A stretch of DNA of 5,806 nt from Clostridiaceae bacterium (GCA_029256485.1 JAQSXU010000359.1:1-5806); one strand, 5' to 3'; positions 1 through 5,248 are shown, counted from the stretch's first letter. A program made the numbers and translations. The notes: generated by a model not told the origin, from the sequence alone.

Positions 1-557
1 GTAAGCATAATAAGTGCTGCTGCTAAGGTTTCCGTAATTGGAGCCTTACTTGTTAACTTACGATATCCTCTTTTATGCAAAGATTCTCCTGAAGTGTCAA
101 TTCCAATAGTAATTTCATCTTTCATAAAAGTAACTCGAATAGGGTATTCATTTCCATCTTCAGGAAACCAGTCAATTTTATATACTTGCTTTAGTCGTTC
201 CACAATGGCTTTTTTAATAATTGACTGAATATCGGAAGGGCTAAATAATTTGCTTTTAATTGACGTTGCTTTTGCAACCCAGAACTTAGCATTGGCAGGT
301 AAATAGTTCTCCCACTGTATTGCTTTTGTCTTTTCAAATAATTCTTCAAATGTTTCAGCTTTAAATTTATCTACCTTAAGTAGAATTCGCTCTGTTGTTC
401 TAAGAAATATATTTGCTCTTGCCAGTGCACTTTCATCTCCAAAAAAGTTCACTTTACCATCTTCTACTTGGCTGATAGTATAACCTAAATCTACGATTTC
501 ATTTTTCAATACACTCTCTAACCCAAAATGACAAGGTGCAATAAATTCATACTTCAT
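1..557 (-). CDS. THUMP-domain 23S rRNA (guanine-N2) methyltransferase, RlmL/YpsC family, N-terminal part
   Basis: The frame opens at ATG 557 and runs through the left edge, giving 185 residues without a stop; the family is usually about 370-385 residues, so roughly the N-terminal half is present. It begins MKYEFIAPCHFGLESVLKNE, the typical opening of this family. A THUMP-type RNA-binding region follows (about residues 60-155, with WVAKATS at 94-100). Next comes the hallmark LHKRGYR (160-166) and APITETLAAAL (172-182), which joins THUMP to the Rossmann methyltransferase domain. The SAM-binding and catalytic motifs lie outside the window. Known family members (E. coli RlmL, B. subtilis YpsC) methylate 23S rRNA in the cytoplasm; the exact target here is inferred. 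GGAG at 568-571 lies 10 nt before the ATG. A promoter at 683-712 serves it, and read-through from the rhodanese gene is possible because no terminator separates them. Confidence 0.92.
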   Translation of the reverse strand, partial: MKYEFIAPCHFGLESVLKNEIVDLGYTISQVEDGKVNFFGDESALARANIFLRTTERILLKVDKFKAETFEELFEKTKAIQWENYLPANAKFWVAKATSIKSKLFSPSDIQSIIKKAIVERLKQVYKIDWFPEDGNEYPIRVTFMKDEITIGIDTSGESLHKRGYRKLTSKAPITETLAAALIML

Positions 558-682
558 CTTAATAGTGCTCCAATCTGCATGCAATAAAGTAGTAAAAGTC
601 AGTGAAGACTCCATAAAACTAAAATGTTAAGCTTACTTATGCATGACTTTTTAATTCATATAAAGTTTATACAGTATTTTGA

Positions 683-712
683 ATTATACCATATTTTTTA
701 CTATAATGTAAA
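683..712 (-). promoter_or_regulatory. sigma-A promoter of the rRNA methyltransferase gene
   Basis: On the minus strand TTTACA (712-707) and a perfect TATAAT (688-683) are separated by 18 nt. The G pair just before the -10 gives GGTATAAT. Transcription would begin near 676, leaving a leader of about 120 nt before the ATG at 557. I see no riboswitch-like structure in that leader. Confidence 0.65.
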
Positions 713-737
713 TCAAATCGCATAACTCATTCTTTTA

Positions 738-1040
738 TTATTTCTCTATATAGCCTCTATATGCATTGATACCACCATAAATACTCTTAACCTTATAACC
801 TTCCTTACTTAAATCTCTTGCCAGTACCAGGCTAATACCGCCGCGCTGGCAATATAAAATAATTTCTTCCTCTCTGGATAGCCTATTTTTATTATATTCG
901 AAATCTTCATAAGGAATATTGATAGCAGTTGGAATATGCCCCATTTTATATTGATAAGGTTCTCTCAAATCAATGACACGGGCAATACCCTCTCTTAGGT
1001 AATTCTCAATTTCTTTTGCTGCAATAGAATCAAATGACAT
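738..1040 (-). CDS. Single-domain rhodanese-like sulfurtransferase
   Basis: A 100-residue protein consisting of one rhodanese domain. Visible motifs are VIDLRE (22-27), the GHIPTAINIP signature (34-43), the active-site loop CQRGGIS (64-70) with the presumed persulfide-carrying Cys64, and the C-terminal YGGINAYRGY (88-97). Such proteins carry sulfane sulfur as a cysteine persulfide in the cytoplasm; the physiological donor and acceptor cannot be told from sequence. I chose the start at 1040 because GAAGG (1053-1049) sits 8 nt upstream. The frame stays open to an ATG at 1115, but that codon overlaps the best -10 element and has no RBS, so the 25 extra residues are unlikely. There is no signal peptide. 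No sulfur-metabolism gene is adjacent, and no terminator is seen before the methyltransferase promoter. Confidence 0.9.
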   Translation of the reverse strand: MSFDSIAAKEIENYLREGIARVIDLREPYQYKMGHIPTAINIPYEDFEYNKNRLSREEEIILYCQRGGISLVLARDLSKEGYKVKSIYGGINAYRGYIEK

Positions 1041-1113
1041 AAGCATCACCTTCACTTCTTTATCATAATATTCAGTAAAGGTTAATGTGTGACGTATACA
1101 AATGTTTCTAAAC

Positions 1114-1142
1114 ATTATAGCTTTATTCTGTAATTACTGTAA
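1114..1142 (-). promoter_or_regulatory. Probable promoter of the rhodanese gene
   Basis: A perfect TATAAT lies at 1119-1114 on the minus strand. Seventeen nt upstream is TTACAG (1142-1137), a poor -35 that falls inside the first units of the 9-bp repeat array. Transcription would start near 1107, about 65 nt before the chosen start codon. Confidence 0.45.
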
Positions 1143-1246
1143 TTACTGTAATTGTTGTAGTTACTTTATTTACTTTATTTACTTTATTTATTTACTTTAT
1201 TTACTTTATTTACTTTATTTATTTACTTTATTTACTTAATTTACTA
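1131..1246. repeat. 9-bp tandem repeat array with 31-bp higher-order period
   Basis: Consecutive 9-mers start with TAATTACTG twice, then TAATTGTTG and TAGTTACTT. They become TATTTACTT, with every third later unit expanded by 4 bp to TATTTATTTACTT. Two full blocks of 9+9+13 = 31 bp are visible (1167-1197 and 1198-1228), and a third begins at 1229. The array carries frequent stop codons on both strands and is not coding. It lies between the terminator of the Thr/Asn-rich gene and the rhodanese gene, and its left edge overlaps the rhodanese -35 region. Confidence 0.9.
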
Positions 1247-1314
1247 TTAGTTTTCAATAAAAAACAGACAAAATTTTATTTAAGTAGGACCTTAAGTAGG
1301 AAATCTCTTATGTA

Positions 1315-1343
1315 ATATAAAAAGTCTCCAGAACCTGGAGACT
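1315..1343 (-). terminator. Rho-independent terminator of the Thr/Asn-rich protein gene
   Basis: The 9-bp perfect stem AGTCTCCAG (1323-1331) / CTGGAGACT (1335-1343) has a 3-nt loop. Read on the minus strand it is followed by a U-rich tail (TTTTTATATT). It starts 8 nt after the stop codon at 1351, which supports that ORF being a real transcribed gene. There is no comparable T run on the plus side. Confidence 0.9.
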
Positions 1344-1350
1344 CTTTATA

Positions 1351-1635
1351 TTAGTATCTATCTACTGTTGTATCACTTGTATAATTTTTGTTTGTGTTTG
1401 CATTTCTTGTTGTAGTATTCTGGGTTGTATTTCTGTTTGTTGTATCCTGAGTAGCATTTCTACTTGTTGTATCCTGAGTAGTGTTTCTACTTGTTGTATC
1501 CTGGGTTGTGTTTCTACCAGTGTTAGCATTTCTGCTTGTAGTATCTTGTGTAGTGTTTCTTCCTGAATTATTCTGATTTGCATTTCTAGTTGTAGTAGTA
1601 TTCTGTGTAGAGTTGCTTGAACGATTATTAGCCAT
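1351..1635 (-). CDS. Thr/Asn-rich low-complexity repeat protein, possibly spore-associated
   Basis: A 94-residue protein, about one third Thr and one fifth Asn, with Arg, Gln, Ser and Asp making up most of the rest. It has no Cys and almost no hydrophobic residues. It begins MANNRSSNSTQN and is built on a nonapeptide, RNTTQDTTS and variants, from residue 17 to 76, closing with a short tail ending VDRY. It is predicted to be disordered, with no signal peptide or membrane segment. The start at 1635 is set by a perfect AGGAGG (1648-1643) 7 nt upstream; the frame continues upstream to 1695 without an RBS. A strong terminator follows directly. I recognise no family. The size, composition and MAN... 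opening recall gamma-type small acid-soluble spore proteins, and the promoter resembles a sigma-G promoter, but both links are inference; a surface or biofilm protein is also possible. Confidence 0.75.
   Translation of the reverse strand: MANNRSSNSTQNTTTTRNANQNNSGRNTTQDTTSRNANTGRNTTQDTTSRNTTQDTTSRNATQDTTNRNTTQNTTTRNANTNKNYTSDTTVDRY
1408..1587 (-). repeat. 27-bp coding tandem repeat (nonapeptide units)
   Basis: Codons 17-76 of the Thr/Asn-rich gene consist of 9-residue units beginning RN. They are RNANQNNSG, RNTTQDTTS, a 6-residue short unit RNANTG, RNTTQDTTS twice, RNATQDTTN and RNTTQNTTT. The two central units are nearly identical at DNA level, which suggests recent slippage or recombination. 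Because units are multiples of 3, copy-number changes keep the reading frame. The repeat also keeps a second minus-strand frame open, which is a by-product and not a gene. Confidence 0.9.
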
Positions 1636-1683
1636 AATAATGCCTCCTAAGAAATCATATTGTTTTGTTTTTTGGTACAAACA

Positions 1684-1714
1684 TATTATAAGCAAGTCAT
1701 AAAATTTATATTCA
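1684..1714 (-). promoter_or_regulatory. Promoter of the Thr/Asn-rich gene, sigma-G-like
   Basis: The minus strand reads TGAATA (1714-1709), 18 nt, then TATAATA (1690-1684). As I recall the forespore sigma-G consensus (GHATR, 18 nt, CATNHTA), this matches at every fixed position except the first base of the -10. As a sigma-A promoter it has a perfect TATAAT but a very poor -35. Transcription would begin near 1677, about 40 nt before the ATG. AT-rich DNA gives chance matches, so the sigma factor is uncertain. Confidence 0.4.
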
Positions 1715-1783
1715 TAATATAATCTTAAATTATTTCCACAGTTTTTCGTAACAATTATTGTTTAATTTTCATCAATTTAACAA

Positions 1784-1850
1784 TTTTATACAACTAGTAG
1801 TGTACTACTTAACGAATAGGAACAGGGTGTTTTGTTAATTTTGTATAAAA
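1784..1850. other. Nested inverted repeats in the intergenic region
   Basis: TTTTATACAA (1784-1793) is repeated inverted as TTGTATAAAA (1841-1850), a perfect 10-bp match 47 bp apart. Between them is a tight dyad, AGTAGT-GT-ACTACT (1796-1809), of the form expected for a dimeric repressor site. No ORF lies here. The block sits between the divergent promoters of the Thr/Asn-rich gene and the putative small RNA, so a shared operator is possible but unproven. Confidence 0.4.
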
Positions 1851-1888
1851 TATTCATAATAATTTTTAAAAATTATATTTTTTTATTA

Positions 1889-1917
1889 TTGCATTCTATA
1901 GTGTTATGTATTATAAT
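1889..1917 (+). promoter_or_regulatory. Strong sigma-A promoter of the putative small RNA
   Basis: TTGCAT (1889-1894) and a perfect TATAAT (1912-1917) are spaced 17 nt apart. The 30 bp upstream are almost pure A/T tracts resembling an UP element. Transcription would start near 1924. No start codon with an RBS follows, so the transcript looks non-coding. Confidence 0.65.
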
Positions 1918-1923
1918 ATAGAT

Positions 1924-2050
1924 GTGTTAAAGAGATTTCTTTATAGATTCTCCTTACACACTATATAACCCCTTATTAATTATTTATACTCCCCTCATCG
2001 AAACGACCGCCTGGCTCCCCCTCGCGGTCGTTTCACTTTGTATTTTTTTT
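1924..2050 (+). ncRNA. Putative small regulatory RNA with C-rich anti-Shine-Dalgarno segments
   Basis: A consensus promoter and a GC-rich terminator-like hairpin delimit a transcript of about 125 nt with no plausible ORF; there is no ATG between the start point and the hairpin. Four pyrimidine-rich segments stand out: TCTCCTT (1949-1955), CCCC (1969-1972), CTCCCCTC (1989-1996) and CTCCCCCTC (2015-2023), the last inside the terminator loop. The first may be partly masked by an imperfect 5' hairpin (1924-1935 with 1949-1959). Exposed C-rich or CUCC motifs are the targeting sites of RsaE/RoxS-type and csRNA-type small RNAs of Firmicutes, which bind ribosome binding sites. Membership in a known family is not claimed. 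The alternative is a long regulated leader of the chemoreceptor gene at 2510. Confidence 0.5.
2000..2050 (+). terminator. GC-rich hairpin terminator of the putative small RNA
   Basis: The perfect 11-bp stem GAAACGACCGC (2000-2010) / GCGGTCGTTTC (2024-2034) has a 13-nt C-rich loop and is followed by eight T (2043-2050). The T run begins 8 nt after the stem, farther than usual, so termination may be incomplete. On the minus strand no T run follows, so it is directional. Confidence 0.65.
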
Positions 2051-2076
2051 GACTCTAAAATCATATTCTTTTGACG

Positions 2077-2208
2077 CTAAAATTTTATTTTTTTGTTTTC
2101 CTTTTTGATTTGCTTAATTTTCCTATTCTTTAATTTCTTCTTTTCTAAATACTTTCTTTTCTTAATATCTTCAACTTTTAATATCTTTGCGGTATTATTT
2201 TTAGTCAT
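2077..2208 (-). CDS. Possible 43-residue Lys-rich small protein (doubtful)
   Basis: An ATG at 2208 opens a 43-codon frame ending in TAG at 2077. The peptide begins MTKNNTAKILKVEDIKKRKY and is extremely basic (17 Lys and 2 Arg against 4 acidic residues), predicted mostly helical and charged, with no membrane segment. I do not recognise it. A clear Shine-Dalgarno sequence is lacking; only an A-rich AGAAAA tract precedes the ATG. The strand is very A-rich, which by itself favours Lys codons and few stops. It could be a nucleic-acid-binding microprotein or chance; no promoter or terminator of its own is evident. Confidence 0.28.
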   Translation of the reverse strand: MTKNNTAKILKVEDIKKRKYLEKKKLKNRKIKQIKKENKKIKF

Positions 2209-2251
2209 ATTATTTTTCTACTACAACTTTACCATCTGAATTAATTTAAAG

Positions 2252-2368
2252 CATATTTACATTATTTTATAACATATTTACATTACTATAAAACCCTTAT
2301 ATATAATCAATAAAACCTATTTACATAATCAATAAAACCTATTTACATAATCAATAAAACCTATTTAC
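2252..2368. repeat. 22-bp tandem repeat array upstream of the chemoreceptor
   Basis: Three exact copies of a 22-bp unit containing AATAAAACCTATTTAC lie head to tail at 2303-2324, 2325-2346 and 2347-2368. A degenerate unit with AAAACCC precedes them in phase (AAAACC at 2290, 2312, 2334 and 2356). Two older copies of CATATTTACATTA occur at 2252 and 2273. The 21-22 bp period equals two helical turns, so the units face the same side of the helix. The array ends about 140 bp before the chemoreceptor start and is not coding. Confidence 0.9.
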
Positions 2369-2509
2369 ATAATTATTATTTTGTCATATAATTGATAATA
2401 ATATTCAGTTATTTTGTCGATTTAGCTGATTTTATATTTATTTTTATTAAATATTTACAATATTAGTTAATAAAAAATTAACACTACCAAAGATTAATGG
2501 AGGAATATT

Positions 2510-3811
2510 ATGAAGGTGAATTTTCTTAAAGTCAAAAAAACAAGCGGCAAGATAGTTGATATATCAGAAGATCAAAATTCTTTACAGCCTTATCAAGATA
2601 AATTAGATAAATTAAATGTTCATGGTACAGAAGTATTAATACACCTAAATAATTTGCTTCAATATATGACTCAGCTGGATTATGTAAAAGATATAATAGC
2701 AGATGTGAATCAACAAAGTCATATGGTAGAAAATATTGCTGCAAGTAGTGAAGAACTCAGTGCAACAACAGAAGATGTATCTGTATTTGTACAAAATTCT
2801 TATAAAAGAACCCAAGATAGTGTTGAAACCTCTAAAGAGACCATTGAAAAAATCAATTTATCATTTAAAAAAATCGATACTATAATAGATAAAACTTACG
2901 AAGCGAAAAACGCTATGGAACTTGTTAATGAGAAAACCAAAAAAATTGATAATATGGTAGGAATTATTAAAAACGTTGCTGACCAAACCAATCTGCTGTC
3001 TTTAAATGCTTCCATTGAGGCTGCTAGGGCTGGAGAACACGGTGCTGGATTTAGTGTAGTGGCAAGTGAAATTAAAAATCTAGCGGAGAGTACAAAATTT
3101 CAGGCCGAAGATATTCGTAAGACAGTGGCTGACCTTATTAATGAAATTTCTACTGCAGCTATTGCATTAAATGATGCTACTGCTTCATTCCATAGTTCTA
3201 AAGCATATATTAATGATGCTTTATCTTCTATGAACGACATGAATAATATACTGTCTAAAATAACAGACAGTTTTACTGAAATATCGGCTAATGTTGAAGA
3301 GCAGACAGCTGCAGCTCAGGAAATGGCTAGTAATTTAATGGTTATAAATGACAAGACTTCAATTATAAAAGATGAAACTATAAAAACTGGGAAGGCATTC
3401 TATGAAATTTCAAAAATTGTAGATGAAATTAGAATTCTTTGTTTTACTAATCTGGATTCTGTTGATCGCTCCACCCAGATTGAAATCTGCATTAGTGACC
3501 ATTTAATTTGGAGATGGAGGGTTTACAATATGTTATTAGGAAATGCCACTCTAGATGAATCAGCCGTTGGAACACATCTTACTTGTCGTCTTGGAAAATG
3601 GATTCAAACTCAGAATATTAATACTCCAAATGTGCAAACAATTTTTGATCAATTAAACATTCCACATTCTAAAATTCATGAACTTGCAAAAAAAGCCATC
3701 CATCAATATAATAATAAAGATACTGCAGGTGCAGAAAATACATTAAAATATATAGATACTGCATCAAAAGAAGTTATTGACTTATTAAATAAACTAAAAT
3801 CATATATTTAA
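2510..3811 (+). CDS. Soluble methyl-accepting chemotaxis protein with C-terminal CZB zinc-binding domain
   Basis: A 433-residue cytoplasmic chemoreceptor with no membrane segment or periplasmic sensor. Residues 1-60 are a short N-terminal region. About 60-305 form the MCP coiled-coil signalling hairpin, whose tip [23 protein letters not shown] (starting at 156) is the CheA/CheW contact. Likely methylation segments lie around 78-90 and 262-275. Residues 325-433 are a CZB domain matching the recalled pattern HxxW-x(21-28)-CxLGxW-x(18-27)-HxxxH exactly: H331, W334, C359, L361, G362, W364, H386, H390. The three His and one Cys should bind zinc. Related TlpD-type receptors respond to redox stress, hypochlorous acid or zinc; the ligand here is inferred. 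GGAGG (2499-2503) is 6 nt before the ATG. No che or flagellar gene adjoins it, and no convincing promoter was found. Confidence 0.96.
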   Translation: MKVNFLKVKKTSGKIVDISEDQNSLQPYQDKLDKLNVHGTEVLIHLNNLLQYMTQLDYVKDIIADVNQQSHMVENIAASSEELSATTEDVSVFVQNSYKRTQDSVETSKETIEKINLSFKKIDTIIDKTYEAKNAMELVNEKTKKIDNMVGIIKNVADQTNLLSLNASIEAARAGEHGAGFSVVASEIKNLAESTKFQAEDIRKTVADLINEISTAAIALNDATASFHSSKAYINDALSSMNDMNNILSKITDSFTEISANVEEQTAAAQEMASNLMVINDKTSIIKDETIKTGKAFYEISKIVDEIRILCFTNLDSVDRSTQIEICISDHLIWRWRVYNMLLGNATLDESAVGTHLTCRLGKWIQTQNINTPNVQTIFDQLNIPHSKIHELAKKAIHQYNNKDTAGAENTLKYIDTASKEVIDLLNKLKSYI

Positions 3812-3829
3812 ATATAATTATATAAAGAA

Positions 3830-3908
3830 AAACCTATGATATAAGGTCAAACCTATGATATAATGTTAAGGCAATTATGTAGTATCAAAGCGATTATATA
3901 ATATCAAA
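3830..3908. repeat. 19-bp tandem repeat downstream of the chemoreceptor
   Basis: Four consecutive 19-bp units start at 3830, 3849, 3868 and 3887. Units 1 and 2 share AAACCTATGATATAA exactly; units 3 and 4 share ATTAT, TA and TATC with one another; a fragment of a fifth begins at 3906. The AAACCTAT...ATAA...TC core resembles the 22-bp repeat on the other side of the gene. The stretch 3812-4025 otherwise holds only the convergent terminator of the next gene. Confidence 0.8.
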
Positions 3909-3937
3909 CTATTACTATTAATTCTAATCCCTATTAT

Positions 3938-4000
3938 AAAAAAAGACAAATAGAACATACAATCATAGATAAACTCTATGTTTAACTTGTTCTATTTGTC
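3938..4000 (-). terminator. Terminator of the DUF1700 gene, possibly weakly bidirectional
   Basis: A perfect 12-bp stem, GACAAATAGAAC (3945-3956) / GTTCTATTTGTC (3989-4000), encloses a second stem CATAGA/TCTATG (3964-3969 / 3975-3980) with a 5-nt loop. On the minus strand it is followed by seven T (3944-3938), giving a good terminator for the gene ending at 4026. On the plus strand only scattered T follow, so it may be a weak terminator for the chemoreceptor gene. Confidence 0.85.
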
Positions 4001-4025
4001 CATTTACTATTTGGTTTTCTTATTT

Positions 4026-4550
4026 TCAGTTTCTGCGATGGCTAAATGATTTGATAATAAGGTAAATAAGTAGGATAGGTAAACCATAGGTCAGAAATAA
4101 TTGTAAAATTATACTACCAAGAAAAATGAAAAGTACAATTACTAATACTACTATCACAGTAAGAATCAATTTTTGAAAAAATGTTAATGAAATATTGTAA
4201 AATCCTCGGTTAAATTTACTACCGTCGTTAACTCTATTTTCAGAAGATGAATTGTATTGATTTTCTGAATTACTTTCCTTGTATGCATCTTCATAATTCC
4301 CTTTACTAAAATTACCTGTATTCTTCATATTGTGATAGATAGGACCATGAGACAACTGGTATGTTTCAATTATAGTTTTTGCAATTAATCTTGGATTACC
4401 AAGTTGCTCTAAAACATATTCCTCACTATTATTTTTGCTCTCTTTGTTTATATATTCCTCATAAAAGCTTACATTGCTTTCAATTTCTGCATTTGGAACT
4501 TCCCCAGTGAGTGCTTTTCGCAATGTATCTAAAAATTCAAGTTTTGTCAT
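4026..4550 (-). CDS. DUF1700/HAAS-domain membrane protein
   Basis: A 174-residue protein. Residues 1-65 match the HAAS/DUF1700 pattern: MTKLEFLDTLRKAL, then FYEEYI (29-34), then SEEYVLEQLGNPRLIAKTII (42-61). A polar Asn/Ser-rich linker follows (66-117). Two hydrophobic segments, about 126-150 and 151-167, sit at the C terminus, with a positively charged end (SHRRN). The protein is thus a small inner-membrane protein with a cytosolic helical domain. Family members are commonly encoded beside PadR-type regulators and often fused to adhesin-like DUF4097 domains; the biochemical role is not established. Here neither partner is in the window. GGAGGG (4561-4556) precedes the ATG by 5 nt. A promoter at 4710-4738 and a strong terminator make it a single-gene unit. 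Confidence 0.88.
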   Translation of the reverse strand: MTKLEFLDTLRKALTGEVPNAEIESNVSFYEEYINKESKNNSEEYVLEQLGNPRLIAKTIIETYQLSHGPIYHNMKNTGNFSKGNYEDAYKESNSENQYNSSSENRVNDGSKFNRGFYNISLTFFQKLILTVIVVLVIVLFIFLGSIILQLFLTYGLPILLIYLIIKSFSHRRN

Positions 4551-4703
4551 AGTATCCCTCCAATCTGTTGTATTTTAATTCGGTCATAAACAGTTGATAT
4601 ATAGATGAATTCTCTAACTCCTCTGGCTTTTTGCCAAAAGATATATTGAATAGTATTCCAGCTATTTTAGATAATATGGTAAATTAATTAGGAACTAAAA
4701 ATT
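4551..4703 (-). other. Leader of the DUF1700 gene with hairpin and short open frame
   Basis: About 150 nt lie between the inferred start of transcription and the ATG. The leader contains a possible 8-bp hairpin with G-U pairs (4620-4627 / 4633-4640, loop of five A in the RNA). An open frame at 4683-4537 overlaps the start of the gene by 14 nt; its only ATG (4587) would give the 16-residue MTELKYNRLEGYYDKT. That ATG has no good RBS. It could be a coupling or leader peptide, a decayed upstream gene, or chance. Confidence 0.3.
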
Positions 4704-4709
4704 AATACT

Positions 4710-4738
4710 ATTCTACCATAGTTTCTAAAGCTCGTAAA
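4710..4738 (-). promoter_or_regulatory. Extended -10 promoter of the DUF1700 gene
   Basis: On the minus strand TTTACG (4738-4733) is 17 nt from TAGAAT (4715-4710), with TGG directly before the -10 forming an extended -10 element. Two interleaved inverted repeats overlap it: AATACTATTC (4704-4713) with GAATAGTATT (4648-4657), and TACCATA (4714-4720) with TATGGTA (4675-4681). Confidence 0.55.
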
Positions 4739-4815
4739 TAGTCGTAAAATTAACATTTGATTAAGATTTGTAAACAGAGTTTTTAATGCATAGGGTGTAA
4801 TAGCCTGTAATATAA

Positions 4816-4884
4816 CAAAAAAAGTTTGTTACCTTAATATTTTATAATGCAAACTAGCAACTATAAAATATTAGTTAACAAACT
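4816..4884 (-). terminator. Terminator of the tRNA operon
   Basis: A long stem pairs 4823-4831 with 4876-4884 (AGTTTGTTA/TAACAAACT) and 4835-4846 with 4862-4873 (TAATATTTTATA/TATAAAATATTA). Read on the minus strand a run of seven T follows. It lies 20 nt after the last tRNA gene. Nothing else is seen between it and the DUF1700 promoter. Confidence 0.9.
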
Positions 4885-4903
4885 CTTTAATCTTTAGAAA
4901 TAA

Positions 4904-4977
4904 CGTGCGTTAGAAGATTCGAACTCCCGACCTTCTGGTCCGTAGCCAGACGCTCTATCCAGCTGAGCTAAACGCAC
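4904..4977 (-). tRNA. tRNA-Arg (anticodon ACG)
   Basis: A complete cloverleaf with acceptor GTGCGTT/AACGCAC, anticodon stem TCTGG/CCAGA, loop CTACGGA and discriminator G. A34 is presumably edited to inosine by TadA to read CGU, CGC and CGA. It is the last gene of the operon; CCA is not encoded. Confidence 0.96.
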
Positions 4978-5008
4978 ATAAAGGATTACTTATATAAAAC
5001 TTTTTAAA

Positions 5009-5094
5009 TGCCGGCGACCGGAATCGAACCGGTACGGGCGATTAGGCCCGCAGGATTTTAAGTCCTGTGCGTCTGCCAGTTCCGCCACGCCGGC
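5009..5094 (-). tRNA. tRNA-Leu (anticodon TAA)
   Basis: An 86-nt class II tRNA with the long variable arm expected of Leu. The acceptor is GCCGGCG/CGCCGGC with discriminator A. The anticodon loop carries TAA, reading UUA and UUG, important codons in AT-rich genomes. CCA is not encoded. Confidence 0.96.
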
Positions 5095-5129
5095 ATTTCC
5101 AAACTTATGTCTACTTAATCAAATGTGAA

Positions 5130-5202
5130 TGGGACCTATAGGGCTCGAACCTATGACCCTCTGCTTGTAAGGCAGATGCTCTCCCAGCTGAGCTAAGATC
5201 CC
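5130..5202 (-). tRNA. tRNA-Val (anticodon TAC)
   Basis: A complete cloverleaf of 73 nt with acceptor GGGATCT/AGGTCCC (one U-G pair), anticodon stem TCTGC/GCAGA with loop CTTACAA, and discriminator A. CCA is not encoded. Confidence 0.96.
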
Positions 5203-5248
5203 AGGGAAATATAGTATTATGAATACTAAACAAAATTATGATAATAAA

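Noticed and set aside
1041..1115. 25-residue N-terminal extension of the rhodanese from an ATG at 1115
   Set aside because: That ATG overlaps the best -10 box and has no RBS, while the ATG at 1040 has GAAGG at ideal spacing and begins right at the domain.
1280..1301. Direct repeat TTAAGTAGGA twice, 12 bp apart
   Set aside because: Two short copies after a terminator, with no associated element or gene signal.
1362..1583. 73-codon minus-strand frame overlapping the Thr/Asn-rich gene
   Set aside because: It stays open only because the 27-bp repeat is a multiple of 3. It lacks an RBS and its product is a frame-shifted repeat.
2048..2083. Direct repeat TTTGACTCTAAAAT / TTTGACGCTAAAAT
   Set aside because: Only two short copies in a low-complexity stretch next to the terminator; no function can be argued.
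2252..2368. CRISPR array
   Set aside because: The 22-bp copies are directly head to tail with no unique spacers, and no cas gene is present.
2252..2368. Plasmid-type iteron origin
   Set aside because: The 22-bp period fits iterons, but there is no replication protein gene, no DnaA box and the surrounding genes look chromosomal.
2396..2423. Sigma-D-like flagellar promoter for the chemoreceptor (TAAT, 16 nt, GTCGATTT)
   Set aside because: It differs from the usual TAAA-N15-GCCGATAT at three bases and in spacing, so in AT-rich DNA it is not distinguishable from chance.
2532..2744. 70-codon minus-strand frame inside the chemoreceptor gene
   Set aside because: It is antisense to a clearly coding MCP sequence, has no RBS and no recognisable domain.
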